The position numbers and the translations under genes were made by a program. From an uncultured Bacteroidota bacterium (GTDB lineage: Bacteria > Bacteroidota > Bacteroidia > Bacteroidales > 4484-276), in NCBI GenBank assembly GCA_903930725.1, contig CAIYZW010000043.1:1-11157 (forward strand): a stretch of DNA of 11,157 bases, given 5' to 3'. Under the pieces are notes generated by a model. That model was given only the letters and a program-made list of their open reading frames with translations. It made no database searches and was not told the origin of the DNA. This document shows positions 6,865 through 11,157 of the stretch, piece by piece (positions within the stretch are counted from its first letter, which is position 1; every line of letters starts with the position of its first letter).

Positions 6865-7926
6865 TTACGGTTTTTCGTCGTTGTAGAGTTTCGAAACCTG
6901 ACCATCAGTGAGGGCGATGTTGTAAATTTTGAATTCATCCATAGCACCAACAAAATGATCCCATGCATCAGGAGTTTCTGACCATGTCCAGTTCCAGGCA
7001 GCTTTTGCTTCGGCATAGGTGGTACACGAACCTACCAAAATCGGTAACAATGTAGCATAAGGTGCTGGTGTTCCGGTTAAATTAGGTTTATCAACCGTTG
7101 TCCAATGCATCGTATTTACGCCATTAACATACATATCAAGTGTTTCAGCAGCCAGATCCATACTTATAGCTATATGTGTCCATTCGCCATTTGGAGCTGA
7201 AAAATCATGCTGGTTGTCAGCATCTGTCCATCCAGCTACAGTGTGAACTGTGAAAAATGGTTTGTTTTGTTCCTGGATCTGGAATTTCCAGGTATTCCAA
7301 TAGTTGTAGGAAACGATGTAATTACCTGGTCTTGTTGAGTCAGGTTTTACCCAAACAGCAACTGACATTTTGTTAATCAAAAAATCGGCAGCATTGTAGC
7401 CATTGATTTCGAGGTGTGAGCCTCTGTTGAAATACATCGCTTTACCACTTATCCCATCAATAAATGAAGGAATATGTGTGTCGGTTCCAAAAATTTCGGA
7501 TGGGCCAGGTGTTAAAGTAGCCGTTAAAGTTTTACCTTCTGTGGTCAGTGTTGTTCCTGTGCCTTCGTCAAAGCTTAATCCGATTAAAAGCGCGGATGCC
7601 GGAATGGCATCAAAAGCAGCAGCATCGAAAGTGGCCATTGATTGTGTTAACTGTACAACCAGGTTATCAATTTCGGTCTGTGTAAGTGGTGTAGCAGCAG
7701 CAGTTTTAACTGTTTGTAATGTTGCTTTGTAGGTGTCGATAGCTGATTGTGGGTAATCAGCCGCTGTGGCAGAATTGGCAATGGCATCAGCCTCAACAAT
7801 CAATGCGTTGAGTGCGGTTTTGTCGCCTTGTACAATTTCATCATCCTTTTTGCACGATCCAATAATCATAGCTGAGCCTACTAAAATCGTGAGCAGCAGC
7901 ATGTGCAGTTTCGTAAGATTTTTCAT
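6865..7926 (-). CDS. Surface lipoprotein with FIVAR-like and LamG domains, putative surface glycan-binding protein
   Basis: This 353-residue protein has a lipoprotein signal ending MIIGSC, with acylated C25. The following KKDDE matches the Lys-acidic surface-export signal known for Bacteroidota lipoproteins, so display on the outer face of the outer membrane is likely. Residues 35-102 are a helical segment with the spacing of FIVAR repeats (LNALIVEADAIA ... TQTEIDNLVVQL) and probably act as a spacer. Residues 112-348 form a LamG/concanavalin-like jelly roll (MSVAVWVKPD at 187-196, GEWTHIAISMD at 247-257, MDEFKIYNIAL at 329-339). No enzymatic motif is seen. It is the third gene after susC-susD, where SusE/SusF-type glycan-binding lipoproteins usually sit, although it is not homologous to SusE/F as far as can be judged. 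The 195-base gap from susD and the hairpin after the gene suggest a transcript that includes susCD, or its own promoter. The role is inferred from domain and position. Confidence 0.88.
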   Translation of the reverse strand: MKNLTKLHMLLLTILVGSAMIIGSCKKDDEIVQGDKTALNALIVEADAIANSATAADYPQSAIDTYKATLQTVKTAAATPLTQTEIDNLVVQLTQSMATFDAAAFDAIPASALLIGLSFDEGTGTTLTTEGKTLTATLTPGPSEIFGTDTHIPSFIDGISGKAMYFNRGSHLEINGYNAADFLINKMSVAVWVKPDSTRPGNYIVSYNYWNTWKFQIQEQNKPFFTVHTVAGWTDADNQHDFSAPNGEWTHIAISMDLAAETLDMYVNGVNTMHWTTVDKPNLTGTPAPYATLLPILVGSCTTYAEAKAAWNWTWSETPDAWDHFVGAMDEFKIYNIALTDGQVSKLYNDEKP

Positions 7927-7964
7927 TCTTGTGAAGATTTGGTTTATTTATTATTTAATTTTTG

Positions 7965-7985
7965 TGTACGCACATGTTACGTACA
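7965..7985. promoter_or_regulatory. Inverted repeat upstream of the LamG lipoprotein gene, possible operator
   Basis: TGTACG and CGTACA form perfect 6-base arms separated by nine bases (CACATGTTA), centred about 50 bases upstream of the lipoprotein start codon. The size and symmetry fit a dimeric repressor or activator site, but no regulator gene is in the window. The rest of the 195-base gap (7927-8121) shows no clear terminator after susD and no consensus promoter. Confidence 0.25.
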
Positions 7986-8121
7986 TTTAATTTATTTAAA
8001 ATCAGCAGGTCCATGTAAAACTCCAAATACAAATGTTTTTTGGAAATGAAGTCCCCCTGCCTTTTGTTTTTCGTTTATTCTATTTTAAAATTGGTGTTAA
8101 TCAGTTTAAGAAGAATTCTCA

Positions 8122-9657
8122 TTACGGATTTATACCCTGATTTGCATCAATTTCAGCTTGAGGTATCGGAAAATATCTTTTAGTCTCATAATTGAAATTG
8201 GATCCCAGAGCCGTTTCAGCAATCGTTTTTCCCCAGCGCATCAGGTCGAAATAGCGGTGAAATTCCTGGCCAAGTTCTACCCGGCGTTCATTTCGGATGG
8301 TTGTTTTCAGCGTATTAATATCTGAAGTTGTAATATCAGCCAGCAGATCGGCAGGAGGTGTTCCGTTAAAACTGGAACGGGCGCGCTGCCTGACTTTGTT
8401 GAGGTTTATCCGGGCTGAATCAGCCTGGCCGGATTCGGCAAAAGCTTCGGCCTTCATCAGTAAAACATCGGCATAACGCAGGTAAATGTAGTTGAGATCG
8501 CCATCGCCTTTAAGCGTTGACGAAACTTCGGAAAGCGGTTGCTGGTGCTTTTTGGTAAGAAATCCGGTGGGCGACCATGATGCGCTGAAAATTTCTCCGT
8601 TCAGCCAGGGTTGGCCATCACGGCCAACGGTTGCATCGAGGCGAGGATCAACTTCGCCGGTTGTACTCTTTTCAAAAGCATCAACCAGGCTTTGCGTGGG
8701 TGCATTAAAATAGTACCCGCCATCGGTGTAAGGCGCAAACCATTGATTAAGGCCGCTTCCTTCGCCGGGGTTTTGGCCGGTAAGATGCTGAATTTCGAAA
8801 ATGGATTCACTGCTGTTTTCGTTGGCAATTTTAAAATTAGCGGCATAATCCGGCAAAAGGCTGTAAACGCCCAAAGCTTCGACTTGCTGAAAATATCCGA
8901 TGGCAATGGTCCAGTTGCCCTGATAAAGGTTTGCTTTTCCAAGCATGGCTAAAGCTGCACCACGGGTAACCCGGCCTAAATCGCCTGAACTGTAAGAAAC
9001 GGGTAACACAGCCGCGGCATCGGTCAGATCTTGTCCGATCTGCTGATAAATGGCTGTCACTTCGCTCAGCGGTACATGGATTGTTGCCGGTGTAAGTTGT
9101 GGGAAAAGTTTCAATGGAACCTTCCCATAAATATTCACCAGATTAAAATAGGAGTATGCTCTTAAAAATTTTGCCTCACCAATAATCTGATTCTTCTTCA
9201 CCTCATCCATCGGAACACCGGGAACATTTGCAATAACATTATTGGCTCTGGCGATTGCGGCATAGGTAAAAGTCCAGTAATTTCCAATTATTCCGTTGTT
9301 TGCATCAGCAGCAAACTCGTCAATATAGGTAATTTCCGACTGGTCGCCGGGGTTTCCACCCTTAACAGCATCATCAGAAGCAATATCGCCAAACACCCAG
9401 ATTGTATTATCAGAATTTGTAAAAGTGATGGCGCTGTAAACGCCGTTGATAGCCTGAATGGCCTGTTTTTCGGTTTGATAAAAAGTATCTGTCGAAAATG
9501 TTCCTTTAAGGTCTTCGGTCAGGAAATCGGTACATGAACTCAAAGATATCATCGTGATTACAAATAATAATCTGAAAGAACGCAAAAGATTAATTTTATG
9601 GGTTTTCTGTTCAATTTGCCCAATGCGGCAAAAAACACTATTTATTTTCTTTTTCAT
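8122..9657 (-). CDS. SusD/RagB-type outer-membrane glycan-binding lipoprotein
   Basis: This 511-residue protein is of normal SusD length. The lipobox LSSC puts the acylated cysteine at residue 42, followed by TDFLTEDL, a typical SusD start. Hallmark TPR-type segments are present: GEAKFLRAYSYFNLVNIYG (160-178), the YLRYADVLLMKAEAFAESG helix in the C-terminal part, RNERRVELGQEFHRYFDLMRWG, and the final RYFPIPQAEIDAN. SusD proteins cap the SusC barrel on the cell surface and capture oligosaccharide. The start is 12 bases after the susC stop, so the two genes are co-transcribed. The region before the hydrophobic segment is unusually long (about 29 residues, including K2-K4 and several further basic residues). 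No later in-frame ATG precedes M36, which is too late to give a signal peptide, so the ATG at 9657 was kept. The glycan specificity cannot be read from the sequence. Confidence 0.97.
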   Translation of the reverse strand: MKKKINSVFCRIGQIEQKTHKINLLRSFRLLFVITMISLSSCTDFLTEDLKGTFSTDTFYQTEKQAIQAINGVYSAITFTNSDNTIWVFGDIASDDAVKGGNPGDQSEITYIDEFAADANNGIIGNYWTFTYAAIARANNVIANVPGVPMDEVKKNQIIGEAKFLRAYSYFNLVNIYGKVPLKLFPQLTPATIHVPLSEVTAIYQQIGQDLTDAAAVLPVSYSSGDLGRVTRGAALAMLGKANLYQGNWTIAIGYFQQVEALGVYSLLPDYAANFKIANENSSESIFEIQHLTGQNPGEGSGLNQWFAPYTDGGYYFNAPTQSLVDAFEKSTTGEVDPRLDATVGRDGQPWLNGEIFSASWSPTGFLTKKHQQPLSEVSSTLKGDGDLNYIYLRYADVLLMKAEAFAESGQADSARINLNKVRQRARSSFNGTPPADLLADITTSDINTLKTTIRNERRVELGQEFHRYFDLMRWGKTIAETALGSNFNYETKRYFPIPQAEIDANQGINP

Positions 9658-9669
9658 AGCTGTAACCGA

Positions 9670-11157
9670 TTAAAAAGTAATATCAATTCCAAACATTATC
9701 GTCATAGCCGATGGATAGGTTCCCCAGTCAATTCCATCTGCGCGGTCGCCTTCGCCTTTTGAGTTATCGCTCACGGTCATTTCGGGGTCAAGCCCCGGAT
9801 ATTTGGTAAACGTTAGCAGGTTTGTACCCGAAACGTAAATCCTTGCATTGTTCAAACCGGTTACCTGAAGTACATTTTCAGGAATGGTGTATCCAAACTG
9901 AAGATTTTTCAACCGAAGGTATGAGCCATCTTCCAGAAAACGGGATGAAGGTCTGGCGTTGTTCGACTTAGCAACCCAAGATGCCCTGGGCTGGGTGTTT
10001 GAAGTTCCTTCGCCGGTCCAGCGCTCATCAAAATAGCGCTGGGTTACGGTAAATCCGCGGTAATATCCTTCGATATCCTGATTTACCTGGACATAAATTT
10101 TATTGCCATAAGCGCCCTGGAAAAACAGGCTCACATCAAAGTTTTTATAATTGGCCGCCAGGTTGATGCCGGCAATGAGTTTTGGAATGGCACTTCCCAG
10201 GTATTTGCGGTCGTTGTTGTCAATATATCCATCGCCATTCTGATCTTTGAATTTTACATCACCGGGTTTAATGTTGTCGCCCTGAAAGGCCGAAAGCAGG
10301 ATGTCGGTCTGGTTTTGAAAAATGCCATCCATTTCGAGCAGGTAAAATGCGCCGATGGGCTGCCCCACGTCGGTTTTGGTGGCAAAAATTCCTGTGTCAA
10401 CTCTTCCGCCAAAAAGCGGGGCATCTAATTTCAGGACTTCATTGTGCAAAAAGGTAAGATTCCCGCCGATTGAATAGCCCCATTTTTGTTTGGGCTGGCG
10501 ATAAAGCGCTTCAAGTTCCACGCCGGTATTCAACACCGATCCGCTGTTGATCCAGGCAGATTCGGCATAACCAACCGATGGCGGATTGGGCGCTTTCACG
10601 AGCATATTTTCGGTGACTTTGTAGAAATAATCGAGCGAAAATGAAAGTGCACCTTTCCAGATTTCGGCATCAATGCCAGCATTATACTGGAAGCTGGTTT
10701 CCCATTTCAGATTATCGTTGCCGAGGGCAGATTGTGCATACCCGCTGTTGGCAACATTTCCAAAAGGATAATCATAATATGGCGAAATCCTGTCGCTGTA
10801 GGCGTAAAGTCCGATTTCCTGGTTTCCGATGGCACCGTAGCCGGCACGAAGTTTAAGATTTTCGAGCCAGGAAACATCCTTCAGGAAGTTTTCCTTTTTC
10901 AGCGCCCAACCGGCAGAAAGTGAATAAAAGGTTCCCCATTTATTTTCTTTGGTAAACCGCGAGGAACCATCACGGCGAAGCGTTCCCGAGAGGTAGTATT
11001 TTCCTTTGTAATCGTAATTTACCCTTCCAAAAAATGAGGCCAGCGTGGAGGCATACTCGCTTTGGCTGGTAATCTTTGTGCCAAGGCCGTTTCCAATAAA
11101 AATCAATTCTTCCTGCTGGATGGGGAAATCCATATCGCTGGCATAAAGTGCTTTTCC
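9670..11157 (-). CDS. SusC/RagA-type TonB-dependent outer-membrane transporter, C-terminal half (cut by window edge)
   Basis: The frame is open from the right edge, and the stop TAA lies at 9672-9670. The 495 visible residues are about half of a typical SusC of roughly 1000. Residues before the first visible methionine (GKALYASDM) are in frame, so that ATG is internal. Family signatures include RRDGSSRF (visible residues 61-68), WLENLKLRAGYGAIGNQEIG, the DQNGDGYIDNND calcium-loop-like segment (about 305-316), LRLKNLQFGYTIP, and a beta-barrel end ...GIDITF with a terminal aromatic residue. SusC is the 22-strand barrel that imports oligosaccharides with energy from TonB-ExbB-ExbD. The carboxypeptidase-like domain, TonB box and plug lie outside the window, so a possible N-terminal regulatory (STN) domain cannot be judged. 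It is the partner of the SusD gene 12 bases downstream. Confidence 0.97.
   Translation of the reverse strand, partial: GKALYASDMDFPIQQEELIFIGNGLGTKITSQSEYASTLASFFGRVNYDYKGKYYLSGTLRRDGSSRFTKENKWGTFYSLSAGWALKKENFLKDVSWLENLKLRAGYGAIGNQEIGLYAYSDRISPYYDYPFGNVANSGYAQSALGNDNLKWETSFQYNAGIDAEIWKGALSFSLDYFYKVTENMLVKAPNPPSVGYAESAWINSGSVLNTGVELEALYRQPKQKWGYSIGGNLTFLHNEVLKLDAPLFGGRVDTGIFATKTDVGQPIGAFYLLEMDGIFQNQTDILLSAFQGDNIKPGDVKFKDQNGDGYIDNNDRKYLGSAIPKLIAGINLAANYKNFDVSLFFQGAYGNKIYVQVNQDIEGYYRGFTVTQRYFDERWTGEGTSNTQPRASWVAKSNNARPSSRFLEDGSYLRLKNLQFGYTIPENVLQVTGLNNARIYVSGTNLLTFTKYPGLDPEMTVSDNSKGEGDRADGIDWGTYPSAMTIMFGIDITF

Noticed and set aside
6664..6981. 105-codon plus-strand open frame covering part of the intergenic gap
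   Set aside because: It starts inside a palindromic repeat, crosses the terminator hairpin and ends antisense to the lipoprotein coding region. The product has no recognisable features.
6831..7016. Possible frameshift or second gene overlapping the end of the lipoprotein gene
   Set aside because: The 353-residue frame is intact through the final LamG strand and stop codon; the overlapping minus-strand frame is a shadow.
8109..8119. Short palindrome GAATTC-centred just after susD as a terminator
   Set aside because: The symmetry is only a few bases around a GAATTC site, with no loop and no T tract.
11131..11133. ATG as the start of the SusC protein
   Set aside because: The frame remains open upstream to the window edge, and SusC proteins are about twice this length, so this methionine is internal.

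Overview
The window looks like a chromosomal piece of a Bacteroidota bacterium, probably a Bacteroidales/Marinilabiliales-type lineage. The evidence is a SusC/SusD pair, lipoproteins with a Bacteroidota-style surface-export signal after the lipobox cysteine, a type IX secretion (T9SS) C-terminal sorting domain, AT-rich leaders without clear Shine-Dalgarno sequences, and short palindromic intergenic repeats. No gene gives a species-level assignment. All six genes lie on the minus strand, so the transcription order runs from the right end of the window to the left.

In transcription order the window holds: (1) the C-terminal half of a SusC-type TonB-dependent outer-membrane transporter, cut by the right edge (9670-11157); (2) a SusD-type glycan-binding lipoprotein 12 bases downstream (8122-9657); (3) a surface lipoprotein with a FIVAR-like helical segment and a LamG/concanavalin-like domain, in the SusE/SusF position (6865-7926), followed by a good terminator-like hairpin; (4) after a 379-base gap rich in short palindromes, a secreted 819-residue protein with a six-hairpin glycosidase-like C-terminal half (4026-6485); (5) after a 157-base gap with a nested palindrome, a secreted 1039-residue protein with a helical putative catalytic region, a beta domain, two Ig-like domains, a LamG domain and a T9SS sorting domain (749-3868); (6) after a 363-base gap, the N-terminal part of an M16 zinc metallopeptidase, cut by the left edge (1-385). 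The M16 gene is probably unrelated to the rest.

Genes 1-5 read as a polysaccharide utilization locus (PUL). SusC and SusD capture and import an oligosaccharide. The LamG lipoprotein is a candidate surface glycan-binding protein. The two large exported proteins are candidates for the enzymes that cut the glycan. Neither large protein shows a motif set that I can assign to a named CAZy family, so this may be a PUL whose chemistry rests on uncharacterised (alpha/alpha)-toroid proteins. That is the most interesting aspect of the window. Both proteins contain the same PNMNY pentapeptide in their helical regions, and LamG domains occur both in the lipoprotein and in the T9SS protein. The intergenic regions carry two families of small palindromes with REP-like architecture. 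No tRNA, rRNA, CRISPR, insertion-sequence transposase or riboswitch was seen.
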